A stretch of 42,521 nucleotides of DNA, taken from JASUTC01 sp035447925. Lineage in GTDB: Bacteria; Thermotogota; Thermotogae; MWEM01. A model generated the notes under the pieces. The model did no database searches. It was not told the origin of the DNA and was given only the letters and a program-made list of their open reading frames with translations. The stretch lies in contig DAOTHY010000012.1 of NCBI GenBank assembly GCA_035447925.1, forward strand, positions 1-42,521, given 5' to 3'. Numbering within the stretch: the stretch's first letter is position 1; the number at the start of each line of letters is the position of its first letter. Shown piece by piece: positions 1-8,741 of the stretch. The position numbers and the translations under genes are program-made.

Positions 1-99
1 TCCAGGCTTCTCTTCCCGTCGCCCGTTTTCGGCGCAGCGGATGTATATTACCATTATTTTGAAATTTTGTCAATTAAAGGCGGCTTTCCTATGCGTTAA
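1..99. other. non-coding left edge
   Basis: No gene is visible between the left edge and the methyltransferase stop at 100. A short GC-rich patch at about 15-42 can form only small imperfect hairpins (for example CCG-TTTT-CGG). A weak inverted element at about 76-90 (AAAGGCGGCTTT) lies just past the methyltransferase stop and could be a poor terminator for the minus-strand run, but it lacks a good U-tract. No function can be assigned. Confidence 0.3.
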
Positions 100-894
100 C
101 TATTTGTAAAGAGGTTTTCTGGCAGAAAAATGTAAATGTTCCGCTTTCCCAATAAGTTCTTTTGTAAACGCATGTTGTTCTTCAAATTCTGCAATGAGAT
201 CCATTTGATCGATGATAACTTCTTCTTCGTAAGGCCCAAAAACCACTTTCCCGGCTATTTCAATTTCTTCAAATCCAACTTTTTTTAATAAGGTTTGTAG
301 GTCATCGGGTGTGAATAAGGTTGTATCAAACATACGGCGGCTGATTTCGTTGTTTCCAATCCGGCTTTTTTTATCTTTTAGTAGTTGCTTGAAGGCGTTA
401 AAGTCACCTACACTGATACTGTCGTTTAAAAAGGCATAAAGACTATCTACAGAACCGATAAGCAATCCGCCGGCTTTGAGAACCCGATAGGCTTCGCTTA
501 ACCCTTCGGTAGGCTTGAGTGCATAGCTGAAGACATCTCCCTGGGCATTTACCAGATCATATGTGTCATGATCCATTGGCAGTTGTTCACATATTCCGGA
601 TATGATATTTACTTCTTTTTCTAAGGCTTGCGCTTTGATTTGCATCATCTCAATCATATTTTTGGAGGGTTCCAAGCAGGTCACCCGGTCTCCTCTTTCA
701 ACAAAGTACTCCATCCATATCCCTGTCCCGGAACCCAGATCTAACACATCCAGAGTGGCAGGCATTTTGTATCGGTCTATCAAGCGTTCAATCAGACGTT
801 CGGTCAAAATTTGGTATAGTTTCCAATAGGGTTCTTCATATTGAGAATCGTATAAATGTGCAATATCATCATAATAATCCCAGGATCGTCCCAT
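100..894 (-). CDS. class I SAM-dependent methyltransferase
   Basis: A 264-residue soluble protein with a class I S-adenosylmethionine fold. Motif I is at about residues 49-57 (LDLGSGTGI), an acidic residue ends strand 2 (CLEPS), and a motif IV-like stretch reads YDLVNAQGDV. This layout matches the Methyltransf_11/25 families, which methylate small molecules or proteins; the substrate cannot be told. The ATG at 894 is preceded by GAGG nine bases upstream and lies one base beyond the TAA of the sugar kinase, so it is the last gene of the long minus-strand run. No neighbour suggests an acceptor. The family call is firm and the function open. Confidence 0.85.
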   Translation of the reverse strand: MGRSWDYYDDIAHLYDSQYEEPYWKLYQILTERLIERLIDRYKMPATLDVLDLGSGTGIWMEYFVERGDRVTCLEPSKNMIEMMQIKAQALEKEVNIISGICEQLPMDHDTYDLVNAQGDVFSYALKPTEGLSEAYRVLKAGGLLIGSVDSLYAFLNDSISVGDFNAFKQLLKDKKSRIGNNEISRRMFDTTLFTPDDLQTLLKKVGFEEIEIAGKVVFGPYEEEVIIDQMDLIAEFEEQHAFTKELIGKAEHLHFSARKPLYK

Positions 895-895
895 G

Positions 896-2428
896 TTAGT
901 TTTCCTCTGCCATCTTAGCCATTAAGGTCTTGTTGTTGTTATAAAATTGCAAATAATACTGATAGTATCTTTGATATATCGTGTGATGTTTTGGGTTCAC
1001 CTTCACCGGCTCTTTAAATGCAATCAAATTTTTGATTTCTTCCGGCTTTGAAAAGATGCCCACACCTAATCCGGCTAAAAAGGCATCTCCCAAGGGGGCT
1101 TCTACTTCGTTTTGAATGAGTTTCATATGAAAACCGGTTACGTCAGCGAATATTTGAACCCACGGTTTTGATTTTGCCACTCCCCCGGTGATCATGCAAT
1201 GATCGTTTAATTTTATCCGGGCTTTTTTTGCCTGTTCGATATTATGTCTCAGAGAATACGCTGCTGCTTCCAGCCATGCTTTATAGATGTGTTTTTGCTG
1301 ATGATGCAACGAAAGGCCGATTATCGCACCACGGGCATCGGGATCCCATATGGGAGACCTTTCGCCCATAAAATATGGTAAGGCGATTAGGCCTTCGCTT
1401 CCCGGTGGCACGTCTTTGATTTCTTCATCCAACAGTGTAAATGCGTTTATCCCTGTTCTTTTTTCAATTTCCTTTTCCATGGGGGCGAACTCATCTCTGA
1501 ACCATCTTGCAATCGCTCCGTTGGTTGAACTTCCACCAAAAGAATATATTTTCTCATTCTCATAAACTACATAGGGGAAATTGACTAATCCTTTATTCAA
1601 ATGTTTGCCGTCGTGAACCGTTCCCCAGCACATTGACGTTCCCGCCATGGCAACATGCTCTCCTTCTTCAAGAACACCGGCACTGAATTGTGTGACTGCT
1701 GCATCAATTCCCCCGGAAATAACCGGTGTTCCTGCTTTGAGACCGGTTATAGCTGAAATGTGTTCTGTTAAGTTTCCGGCAATTGAACTGGAAGGAATAA
1801 TTTTTTCGGGCAGTTTTTCTTTTTCAATCTTTAATAACCGACACATGTGATCCGACCATTGTTTCGTGCTGATATCAAAAACCCCTCCGATATTTCCGGC
1901 AGAGGAAAAATCGATGGACTGTTGACCTGTTAATTTGTAGATGACGTAGTCTTTTGGGGTAATCAATTGGTATGTGTGTTGCCATATTTCGGGTTCATTT
2001 TCTCGGATCCACATCATTTTTGTGAATCCAAAATATGAATCTACACTATTTCCGGTTATACTGAATAATTCATTTTCATCAATCTGTTGTTTAACCCATT
2101 CGGTTTGCTTTTTTGCCCGTCTATCCATCCAGATGAGGCATGGATAAATCGGTTCATTTTGTTTGTCCACAGGAATTCCTGACCCACCGTATAAACCGCT
2201 GATCCCAATCGCAGCAATCTCCTGAGGCTTCAAAGCTGACTTCTCAAGAGTTTCTTTCATGGTTTCACACACCGCTTTTACCCAAATATCCGGATGCTGC
2301 TGAGCCCATGTAGCTTTTGGCGTTTCAACAGCAAGCTCTCTGAATCCGGTTGAGACAAGTTCACCTTTTTCAGAAATAATGATGGCCTTTGTTCCCTGCG
2401 TTCCAATATCAATTCCCATCAAATACAC
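896..2428 (-). CDS. FGGY-family carbohydrate kinase (xylulokinase-like)
   Basis: A two-domain sugar kinase of 510 residues using ATP to phosphorylate a sugar or polyol. The N-terminal phosphate-binding loop reads MGIDIGTQGTKA, a conserved ISGLYGG segment follows, and the C-terminal domain carries GIDAAVTQFSAG (catalytic Asp) and an ITGGVAKSKPW adenosine motif, all typical of FGGY kinases. Length fits xylulokinases, but substrate cannot be fixed from sequence. I place the start at a GTG (2428) because AAGGGGAG lies seven bases upstream; reading upstream to 2485 would run the frame into fliP and add a non-homologous N-terminus. Its Shine-Dalgarno lies at the end of fliP, so it is probably co-transcribed with flagellar genes, which is an odd pairing. 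Confidence 0.85.
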   Translation of the reverse strand: MYLMGIDIGTQGTKAIIISEKGELVSTGFRELAVETPKATWAQQHPDIWVKAVCETMKETLEKSALKPQEIAAIGISGLYGGSGIPVDKQNEPIYPCLIWMDRRAKKQTEWVKQQIDENELFSITGNSVDSYFGFTKMMWIRENEPEIWQHTYQLITPKDYVIYKLTGQQSIDFSSAGNIGGVFDISTKQWSDHMCRLLKIEKEKLPEKIIPSSSIAGNLTEHISAITGLKAGTPVISGGIDAAVTQFSAGVLEEGEHVAMAGTSMCWGTVHDGKHLNKGLVNFPYVVYENEKIYSFGGSSTNGAIARWFRDEFAPMEKEIEKRTGINAFTLLDEEIKDVPPGSEGLIALPYFMGERSPIWDPDARGAIIGLSLHHQQKHIYKAWLEAAAYSLRHNIEQAKKARIKLNDHCMITGGVAKSKPWVQIFADVTGFHMKLIQNEVEAPLGDAFLAGLGVGIFSKPEEIKNLIAFKEPVKVNPKHHTIYQRYYQYYLQFYNNNKTLMAKMAEEN

Positions 2429-2445
2429 TTGAAAATCTCCCCTTT

Positions 2446-3216
2446 TTAAAAACTTCTTATCAAACCACCTATTAACAAATCCCATCCGTTGATGATGACA
2501 AAAAGCAGTATTTTAAAAGGCATGGAAATCAGTACCGGCGGAATCATGATCATTCCCATGGCAAGCAGTATACTTGCTGTTACCATATCGATGACGATAA
2601 ACGGAATATACAGCAACACACCCATTTTAAAAGCAATTTCCAACTCACCCACGATAAAGGAGGGGATAATGATTTCTAGTCCGGCATCTTCTATTTCCTT
2701 AACCGGTTCTCTTTTAGTGGCTTCCAATAACATGTCCACGTTGTCTTCGTTGTGGTGAATCTTGAGCTGCCTGATCATGAATTCTTTAAAGATGTCTCCC
2801 GTTCTTGAGAACATCTCTTCATAGCCTATTTGTTGATCCCGATATGGAATGTAGGCATCATCCCAGGTTTCGATAAATACCGGCCACATGATAAACATCG
2901 TTAAAAACAGGGACAAAGCAATTAAGACCTGATTAGGCGGGGACTGTCTTGTTCCCATGGCATTTCGTAATATCCCCATGACGATGATGATCCTGGTGAA
3001 TGAAGTAAACATGATCAGAATGGACGGAGCGAGGGAGATAATGGTTAATAAAAGAATAATTTCAAGCGTGACTACCAGATCATCGGGATTTTCAACCCTG
3101 CCGATTCCCAGTTCCAAAGACGGTAAAGGGATTTGAGTCTCTGCCGAAGGAGCGGTTATACAAAAGGCCAGCAGTATCACAAGAATGATGATTGGTATCT
3201 TTATCTTAATAAACAA
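2446..3216 (-). CDS. fliP: flagellar export apparatus membrane protein FliP
   Basis: FliP forms the core of the flagellar type III export gate together with FliQ and FliR. The 256-residue protein begins with a cleavable-type signal peptide (residues 1-25), as FliP usually does. It then has membrane segments at about 48-75 and 93-115, a hydrophilic middle, and two more near 190-215 and 222-250. Family motifs are visible: FTRIIIVMGILRNAMG, QSPPNQVLIALSLFLT and MGMIMIPP. The start is a TTG at 3216 with GGAAGG about ten bases upstream inside the end of fliO. The usual downstream fliQ-fliR-flhB genes are absent; a sugar kinase follows instead. Confidence 0.93.
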   Translation of the reverse strand: MFIKIKIPIIILVILLAFCITAPSAETQIPLPSLELGIGRVENPDDLVVTLEIILLLTIISLAPSILIMFTSFTRIIIVMGILRNAMGTRQSPPNQVLIALSLFLTMFIMWPVFIETWDDAYIPYRDQQIGYEEMFSRTGDIFKEFMIRQLKIHHNEDNVDMLLEATKREPVKEIEDAGLEIIIPSFIVGELEIAFKMGVLLYIPFIVIDMVTASILLAMGMIMIPPVLISMPFKILLFVIINGWDLLIGGLIRSF

Positions 3217-3233
3217 GGTAAAAACGCCTTCCT

Positions 3234-3641
3234 TTATCCATCGTATTGATCCAACCGGTTCAATTGATCTTCAAATATCTTTCGATTCAGTATCTTATTG
3301 AAAGCGGAGTGTCTCGAGGAAGCATATTTTAAGTTTAATTCTTCTATTTCGTTCTCATCTTCTATTTTCTCTAACACTTTGATGGCACCTTGAGATGTGA
3401 TGATGACATAAAAGTGATTAGAATATTTGATCAAATGAATATTCGAAAACTGATCAATGGCCTGAGAAGCCAATAATGTAAAAAAACCGCCTTTGGCTTT
3501 GATCCCCTTCCCGTTTTTTAACAACCAGTAAACCAGAAAAAGAACGGCAAATAAAAAGATTGCAGCTAACAGAAAAGGCAAGAAAGCCTCAAAAAGATTT
3601 CCTGCCTGAATACCATTTGTCACGGTTGTATTTGTAGACAT
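3234..3641 (-). CDS. fliO: flagellar biosynthesis protein FliO (FliZ in some genomes)
   Basis: A small protein of 135 residues with one membrane segment at about 20-42 and a basic cytoplasmic domain after it (VYWLLKNGKG...). The domain then has the IHLIKYSNHFYVI...SQGAIKVLEKI pattern of FliO/FliZ. FliO helps assemble the FliP ring of the export gate. Identity rests on size, topology and position directly before fliP and after cheY, an order seen in several phyla. The ATG at 3641 lacks a strong ribosome site and lies 13 bases after the cheY stop, so translational coupling is likely. Confidence 0.8.
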   Translation of the reverse strand: MSTNTTVTNGIQAGNLFEAFLPFLLAAIFLFAVLFLVYWLLKNGKGIKAKGGFFTLLASQAIDQFSNIHLIKYSNHFYVIITSQGAIKVLEKIEDENEIEELNLKYASSRHSAFNKILNRKIFEDQLNRLDQYDG

Positions 3642-3654
3642 ATATGAATGAATC

Positions 3655-4017
3655 TTATCCGGTTACTTTATTTAAGGCCTCAATGACTCTGGAATGTTGA
3701 AAAGGTTTGACAATGAAATCCTTAGCCCCGGCCTGGATGGCATCGATAACCATTGCCTGTTGTCCCATGGCGCTGCAAACGATTACTTTTGCTTCAGAAT
3801 CTGTCTCTTTGATTTTCTTGATGGCATCGATCCCGTTCATCTCAGGCATGGTAATATCCATTGTTGTCACATCGGGTTTTAATTCCTTATACCTTTCAAT
3901 TGCCTCTAACCCATTGGCAGCTTCTCCTGCAACTTCATAACCGTTTTTTGTCACGATGTCTTTTAATATCATTCTCATAAATGCAGCATCATCGACAATG
4001 AGAACTCTCTTACCCAT
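3655..4017 (-). CDS. cheY: chemotaxis response regulator CheY
   Basis: A single-domain receiver of 120 residues that carries the signal from CheA to the flagellar switch. The acidic pocket (Asp9, Asp10), phosphoacceptor Asp54 in MDITMPEMNG, Ser82 in CSAMG and Lys104 in VKPF are all present, and no output domain follows. From memory the sequence is extremely close to Thermotoga maritima CheY, including the N-terminus MGKRVLIVDDAAFMRM and the segment GQQAMV; this is my main taxonomic clue. The ATG at 4017 has GGGAGG nine bases upstream. It sits between cheA and fliO in one transcription unit. Confidence 0.97.
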   Translation of the reverse strand: MGKRVLIVDDAAFMRMILKDIVTKNGYEVAGEAANGLEAIERYKELKPDVTTMDITMPEMNGIDAIKKIKETDSEAKVIVCSAMGQQAMVIDAIQAGAKDFIVKPFQHSRVIEALNKVTG

Positions 4018-4036
4018 TTATCATTACCTCCCAGTT

Positions 4037-6139
4037 TTATACATTCTGATGTACAATGTTGGCTATTTCCAAAATCAAAGAAATGCTTCCATCTCCCAAT
4101 ATCGCCGCACCACTAAATTCATTCACGTCTTTCAGCAATTTACCCAGTGATTTGATTACGATATCATCTTGACCCAGCAGACCATCAACAACCAATCCAA
4201 ACTTCTTATTGCCCACTTTTACTATAACAACATGAATATTTTCTTTTTCATCATCAACTGATAACTGAAAGACTTCCTTCAGCCATACAATGGGAATGAT
4301 TTCGCCACGAATGACCACAACTTCTCGGGATTGAACAATTTGTATCTCCGAAGTAGGAAGATTCAGTGTGCTGTCTATTGAGGCAATCGGGATGGCATAC
4401 ACAAGATTGGAAACTTTTACCAACAATGCCTGGATAATTGCCAAGGTAAGTGGCAATCTGATCGTTACTTTTGTTCCTTTTCCCTTTTCGCTTTCAACTG
4501 ATATACTCCCGTTCAGGTTTTCGATGGATGTTTTGACCACATCCATTCCCACTCCCCGTCCGGATAAATCGGTCACTTGATCATTTGTCGAAAATCCGGG
4601 CATGAAGATGAATGAAAAGATTTCTTCGTCGTTCAAGCCGGCAGCAGACATTTCGTCTATGAGGCCCCGTTCTACGGCTTTTGCAATAATCTTTTCCCGG
4701 TCAAGCCCTTTGCCGTCATCCTGTACATCGATGACAACGTTGTTCCCCTCGTGTTTGGCATCCAACCGGACGATACCCGTGGACGGTTTTCCATATTTCA
4801 TCCTTTCCTCCATGGACTCAATACCGTGATCAACGGCATTTCTTAAAAGGTGTACCAGGGGATCACCAATTTCTTCCACAACCGTTCGGTCAACTTCCGT
4901 TTCCTGCCCACTGATAATCAATTGTATTTCTTTATTGTTCTTTCTCGCCAAATCCCTTACCATTCGCGGGAATCGATTGAAAACATAAGAAATCGGAACC
5001 ATTCTGATCTTCATCACGATATTTTGAAGATCAGATGTATTGCGGCTTAATTGCGCAAGACTTTCATCTACTTGCTTTATTTCATACTTTTTCAAGGTTT
5101 CGTTAATTCTGCTTCTGGCAATCACCAATTCTGCCATGAGGTTCATTAATGTATCCAATTTTTCGGTATCGACTCTGATGGTTCTTGTCAATTTTGAGGA
5201 TGCGGATTGTGGCCTCCTAGAGGCTTCAGCTTCCTCCTCTTGAATGAAATCACTGTTGTTCATCACCGGGGTATTTTTTACTTCACTTTCGATCTTTTCA
5301 ATGGCTTGTTCGCTGTTTTCCCTTTCATCCATTTTTTTACCTCCGGAAGTAGTATTGACGGTTAAAACGAAGATTTTGACATTTTCAATCTCAGAAATTG
5401 AAGATATCGCCTGCACCAGTTTTGCCTCTGTCAGTTTCGACAAGAAAATAATTTCTACTTCTCTGTCAAAGGCTTCATCTTCTATTTTCTCAACGTCTGG
5501 TTTACTGTAAAGAACCTCAGAGTTAAGTTCCTCTAATTTATGAAACACCATGTACATTCTTGCACTTTTTAAGAGCGTTCCTTCTTCTAATTTTATTTTG
5601 GCATAATAAGGTTTAAATCCGGTGTCTTTTCCCTGTTTTAAAACATGCAGTATTTCTTGGGGAATATCTATTGGCGAATCGCTTCCCGTCTCATCGTCTT
5701 GCTCCGGTTCAGTCTCTTTTGTTTTTTCGACCGGTTCTTCTTCCATCCCCTCGCCACTGATCACCCTTTCGTACTGGGCAACAACCTGGGAAATATCCAC
5801 AGATTCATCCGTTCCTCCGGCGGTGATGGAGTCCGTCATTTTTTCCAATAAATCAACACCTGCAAACAACAGATCGCTGTTTTCATGCGTAACGTGAATC
5901 TTTTCTGTTCTGATCAAATCGAACACATTCTCCATCCTGTGCGAAAGCTTTGCCATATTTGAAAAGCCCATTGTCCCTGACATTCCTTTTAACGTATGTA
6001 TTGTTCTGAAAATTTCATTAATGGCTTCCATATTATCGGGTTCGTTTTCCAACAATAGCATCTGTTCATTCAGGGTGCTCATATACTCTTTTGTCTCATC
6101 AATAAAGGTACTTAGATATTGATCAAATTCGCTGCTCAT
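4037..6139 (-). CDS. cheA: chemotaxis histidine kinase CheA
   Basis: Full-length CheA, 700 residues. P1 phosphotransfer domain is at 1-105 with the phosphorylated His48 (TIHTLKG). An acidic linker and a CheY-binding P2 domain follow at about 176-262. P3 dimerisation helices are at about 316-380. The P4 ATPase has its N box near 427-440 (LLRNAVDHG), G1 box DDGKGLD (474-480) and G2 box LSGRGVGMD (526-534). The P5 CheW-like coupling domain is at about 565-700. It phosphorylates CheY in response to chemoreceptors. The ATG at 6139 has GGAGG seven bases upstream. No cheW, cheC, cheD or cheB gene is adjacent, so CheW must be elsewhere. Confidence 0.97.
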   Translation of the reverse strand: MSSEFDQYLSTFIDETKEYMSTLNEQMLLLENEPDNMEAINEIFRTIHTLKGMSGTMGFSNMAKLSHRMENVFDLIRTEKIHVTHENSDLLFAGVDLLEKMTDSITAGGTDESVDISQVVAQYERVISGEGMEEEPVEKTKETEPEQDDETGSDSPIDIPQEILHVLKQGKDTGFKPYYAKIKLEEGTLLKSARMYMVFHKLEELNSEVLYSKPDVEKIEDEAFDREVEIIFLSKLTEAKLVQAISSISEIENVKIFVLTVNTTSGGKKMDERENSEQAIEKIESEVKNTPVMNNSDFIQEEEAEASRRPQSASSKLTRTIRVDTEKLDTLMNLMAELVIARSRINETLKKYEIKQVDESLAQLSRNTSDLQNIVMKIRMVPISYVFNRFPRMVRDLARKNNKEIQLIISGQETEVDRTVVEEIGDPLVHLLRNAVDHGIESMEERMKYGKPSTGIVRLDAKHEGNNVVIDVQDDGKGLDREKIIAKAVERGLIDEMSAAGLNDEEIFSFIFMPGFSTNDQVTDLSGRGVGMDVVKTSIENLNGSISVESEKGKGTKVTIRLPLTLAIIQALLVKVSNLVYAIPIASIDSTLNLPTSEIQIVQSREVVVIRGEIIPIVWLKEVFQLSVDDEKENIHVVIVKVGNKKFGLVVDGLLGQDDIVIKSLGKLLKDVNEFSGAAILGDGSISLILEIANIVHQNV

Positions 6140-6191
6140 ATTGGCACCTCCACAAATTTTCCATGTTTATCAAATTATACCATATTTTTCT

Positions 6192-7502
6192 TTACAAAAT
6201 AGCAGCGCCTATAGAAGCAAGCTGGGATCTCTCTCCCTTAGTCAGATGGATGTGAGAGGCAATCTTTTGACCGTAAAATCGTGATCCGGCATACATCAAA
6301 CCGTTACTCATATCATCCAGATAGGGATGATCAATCTGTTCAGGGTCCCCTGTCAAAATGATCTTGCTGTTTTCTCCCACTCGGGTTATGATGGTCTTGA
6401 TCTCGTGTGGGGTAAGGTTTTGCGCTTCATCGATAATGATCAACTGATCGGGTATCGATCGTCCCCGGATATAACTTAGCACTTCAATCTCAAGCAAGTC
6501 CCTCTTTCTCAAGTATTCTTCGGCTTTAATGCCCTTTTTCCCAAAGAGAAATTCCAGATTATCAAAGATGGGTTGCACCCACGGTCTTAATTTTTCTTCG
6601 GGTGATCCGGGAATGAATCCGATGTCATTGCCCATAGGCACAATCGGCTTGGTTACAATCATCTTTTCGAAAGTCTTTTCCTCCATGCACAACTTCAATC
6701 CGGCAGCTATCGCGATAAGGGTTTTTCCCGTTCCCGCAGGACCGGTCAGTGTAATCAGCGAAATCGTTTCGTCCATCATAGCATCCAATGCAAACAACTG
6801 TTCTTTGTTCAAGGGAAAGATACTGTAAAATTTCGACTCAAAATTGAATTTCAACGGGATAATCGCATTGTTTTCTTTGTTCACTTTTCCAAAATGTTGG
6901 TCATTGACACTGATGTACATGTTCGGATGAACTGCTTTGGGGTTCAGCTCCAAAAGATCCAAAGGAATCATTTCTCCCGAATCGAAGTGATCGATGGCAC
7001 TTTGCTTAACATGATCATTATCAATTTCCAAATAACCCATGTATTGTTCGATCTCAGATTTGTCCTTTAGATAATCTTGGGAGTTGATGCCTATGGCTTC
7101 GGCTTTCAGCCTGAAATTTATATCCTTTGTCACCAAAATGGTTTCAAGCCCATCATCGGCTTCCTTGGATAATCTCAAAGCATACAGTAAAATCCAGTTA
7201 TCCTTCAACTCTCTTTTTAAAAACGGCGGGATCTCAAAGTTATTCTTGTGATAGACCAATACACGCAATGTACCACCGTCATCAAGGTTGATGCCATCTA
7301 ATACGTTTCCTCTCTCTCTGAGTCGATCCAGATTCCTCACAACTTCACGACAGTTTGCTCCTAATTGACCAGGTTTGCGTTTAAAATTGTCCAATTCTTC
7401 TAAAACCGGCAGTGGGATAATCACATGATTATCAGCAAAAGCAAATATTGAATTGGGATCGTGCAGGAGAACATTTGTATCCAGAACATAGTTTTTTACC
7501 AT
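6192..7502 (-). CDS. PIN domain-PhoH family ATPase (YlaK type)
   Basis: A fusion of an N-terminal PIN nuclease domain (about 1-130) and a C-terminal PhoH-like P-loop ATPase (about 215-436). The PIN domain shows YVLDTNVLLHD with its metal-binding Asp, PVLEELDNFK, and a later VTKDINFR. The ATPase shows Walker A GPAGTGKT, Walker B LIIIDEAQN and GDPEQID. Such proteins are thought to be RNA helicase/nucleases in RNA processing; exact role is uncertain. I chose the ATG at 7502 over an in-frame TTG at 7514 and GTG at 7511, because those are too close to the AAAGG ribosome site. Twenty-two bases separate it from ispD; cheA follows after 52. Confidence 0.92.
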   Translation of the reverse strand: MVKNYVLDTNVLLHDPNSIFAFADNHVIIPLPVLEELDNFKRKPGQLGANCREVVRNLDRLRERGNVLDGINLDDGGTLRVLVYHKNNFEIPPFLKRELKDNWILLYALRLSKEADDGLETILVTKDINFRLKAEAIGINSQDYLKDKSEIEQYMGYLEIDNDHVKQSAIDHFDSGEMIPLDLLELNPKAVHPNMYISVNDQHFGKVNKENNAIIPLKFNFESKFYSIFPLNKEQLFALDAMMDETISLITLTGPAGTGKTLIAIAAGLKLCMEEKTFEKMIVTKPIVPMGNDIGFIPGSPEEKLRPWVQPIFDNLEFLFGKKGIKAEEYLRKRDLLEIEVLSYIRGRSIPDQLIIIDEAQNLTPHEIKTIITRVGENSKIILTGDPEQIDHPYLDDMSNGLMYAGSRFYGQKIASHIHLTKGERSQLASIGAAIL

Positions 7503-7524
7503 CTCATTCACCAACCTTTTTTGA

Positions 7525-8229
7525 TTATCTCAATTGTTCTTTCTCATGTGATAAAAAATACTCCGCTATTATCCTATCCTTCTGATCGGTAATTTTAAAA
7601 TTCATTTGATCCCCTTCCACGATAGACGGCTGACACTTTTGAATGGCTGTATATAAAGAACCGTCGTCTGTAAAGGTCAATAATTTTTGCTGAGCAGCCT
7701 TGACATGGCTTTCAAGAATCAACGGAAAAGAAAATCCCTGCGGAGTCTGAACATTGAACAAATAATCTCTGCAGGGAATATCCACTATCTTATTCTTTTG
7801 TATAACATAAATCGTATCCTTCGTATTGATCACAGGCACTACCGCTTTTTCAGTCTTTAATTTTTCCATCACTCTATGAAAAACAAATTTTGCAAACGGG
7901 CGTGCACTATCATGAATCAATACATTTGACGCATCTGAAAAAGAACGCATTTCCTTTATTCGCTTTAAACCCTTATAAACAGATTCTTGCCTGGTCGAAC
8001 CACCCTCACATATCGCAATGGTCTTGCTGTATTTTCTTCCTATCTCTCGGATCGTCTGCTCGTAGTCGGGATGCGTTACAATCACAATCCTATCTATTTG
8101 TTCCATTTCTGCAACAATGTCCAGTGAATATTCTAAAACCGGCTTCCCATTCAAACTTGCAAATTGTTTGGGGATATTTCGATCAAACCGCTGACCTTTA
8201 CCTGCTGCGAGGATTAAAGCAATATTCAT
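7525..8229 (-). CDS. ispD: 2-C-methyl-D-erythritol 4-phosphate cytidylyltransferase IspD
   Basis: IspD couples CTP to methylerythritol 4-phosphate in the non-mevalonate isoprenoid pathway. The 234-residue protein has the nucleotide loop ILAAGKGQRF, the family motifs IPKQFASLNGKPVLEYS, VLIHDSARPF and VQTPQGFSF, and TDDGSLY near the C-terminus. Length matches the family (about 230). Its ATG overlaps the TGA of the upstream lipoprotein gene as ATGA and has no ribosome site of its own, so expression probably depends on translation of that gene. This ties an essential enzyme to an envelope protein of unknown role. Confidence 0.95.
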   Translation of the reverse strand: MNIALILAAGKGQRFDRNIPKQFASLNGKPVLEYSLDIVAEMEQIDRIVIVTHPDYEQTIREIGRKYSKTIAICEGGSTRQESVYKGLKRIKEMRSFSDASNVLIHDSARPFAKFVFHRVMEKLKTEKAVVPVINTKDTIYVIQKNKIVDIPCRDYLFNVQTPQGFSFPLILESHVKAAQQKLLTFTDDGSLYTAIQKCQPSIVEGDQMNFKITDQKDRIIAEYFLSHEKEQLR

Positions 8230-8738
8230 TGCTGATAACGAATGGTTTGAATCGTGTAATGATGAAGGGTTTTTTCTTCCGAGAAAAACTCTTCTTGATC
8301 GGCAACATAGTCGGTTATGGTATCAGTGGCAAATTTGCCATGAAACTCAACTGCACCATCTACATCACCGATTGTTCCAATGCTGCCTTGGGCAAAAAAT
8401 TCACCGGTGTTCATATCGATTACACCATCGGCATTGAAATTCGTAAAACCCGTTTTGATATTGACGAATTTCATATATAACTGCCCATTGTTAAACACCT
8501 GATGGGTCACTTTATAGGTTTGAACAGCGGAATTATCCGAATAAAATTGATAACTCCAATCCCCTGCAAACACATTTTGAATATACCAGGAAGTTGGTGT
8601 GGGAGTCGGTGTTGGTTCCGGTCCTGGTACTTGCCCTCCCGTTTCGGTTATGATTCCCGGTCCCAGGCAAGAAACCATAGAAACAAAGAAAAGGATTAAA
8701 AAGAGAGAAAACAGGGTGTATCCCATTGTCTTTTTCAT
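8226..8738 (-). CDS. predicted lipoprotein of unknown function
   Basis: A 170-residue exported protein. A signal peptide ends in a lipobox-like VSC at about residues 22-24 (SMVSCLGP), predicting lipid attachment. It is followed by a low-complexity Pro-Thr linker (EPTPTPTPTS, about 41-50) that would hold the C-terminal domain away from the membrane. The rest (WSYQFYSDNS..., FNADGVIDMNTGEFFAQGS) looks beta-rich, but I do not recognise a family. The ATG at 8738 has GGAGG nine bases upstream, encoded in the last codons of the barrel gene three bases away, and the gene overlaps ispD by four bases. It probably works at the envelope with the neighbouring barrel protein. Confidence 0.8.
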   Translation of the reverse strand: MKKTMGYTLFSLFLILFFVSMVSCLGPGIITETGGQVPGPEPTPTPTPTSWYIQNVFAGDWSYQFYSDNSAVQTYKVTHQVFNNGQLYMKFVNIKTGFTNFNADGVIDMNTGEFFAQGSIGTIGDVDGAVEFHGKFATDTITDYVADQEEFFSEEKTLHHYTIQTIRYQQ

Positions 8739-8741
8739 CCG

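Noticed and set aside
2429..2485. Longer N-terminus for the FGGY kinase (to 2485)
   Set aside because: It would overlap the end of fliP and put the good ribosome site inside the gene; the family start is at the GTG before LMGIDIGT.
4038..4051. Small palindrome TACAT-TCTG-ATGTA at the end of cheA
   Set aside because: Within coding sequence, short, and not placed between ribosome site and start; probably chance.
7890..8480. 196-codon plus-strand open frame opposite ispD and the lipoprotein
   Set aside because: Antisense to two supported genes; no domain or signal recognisable.
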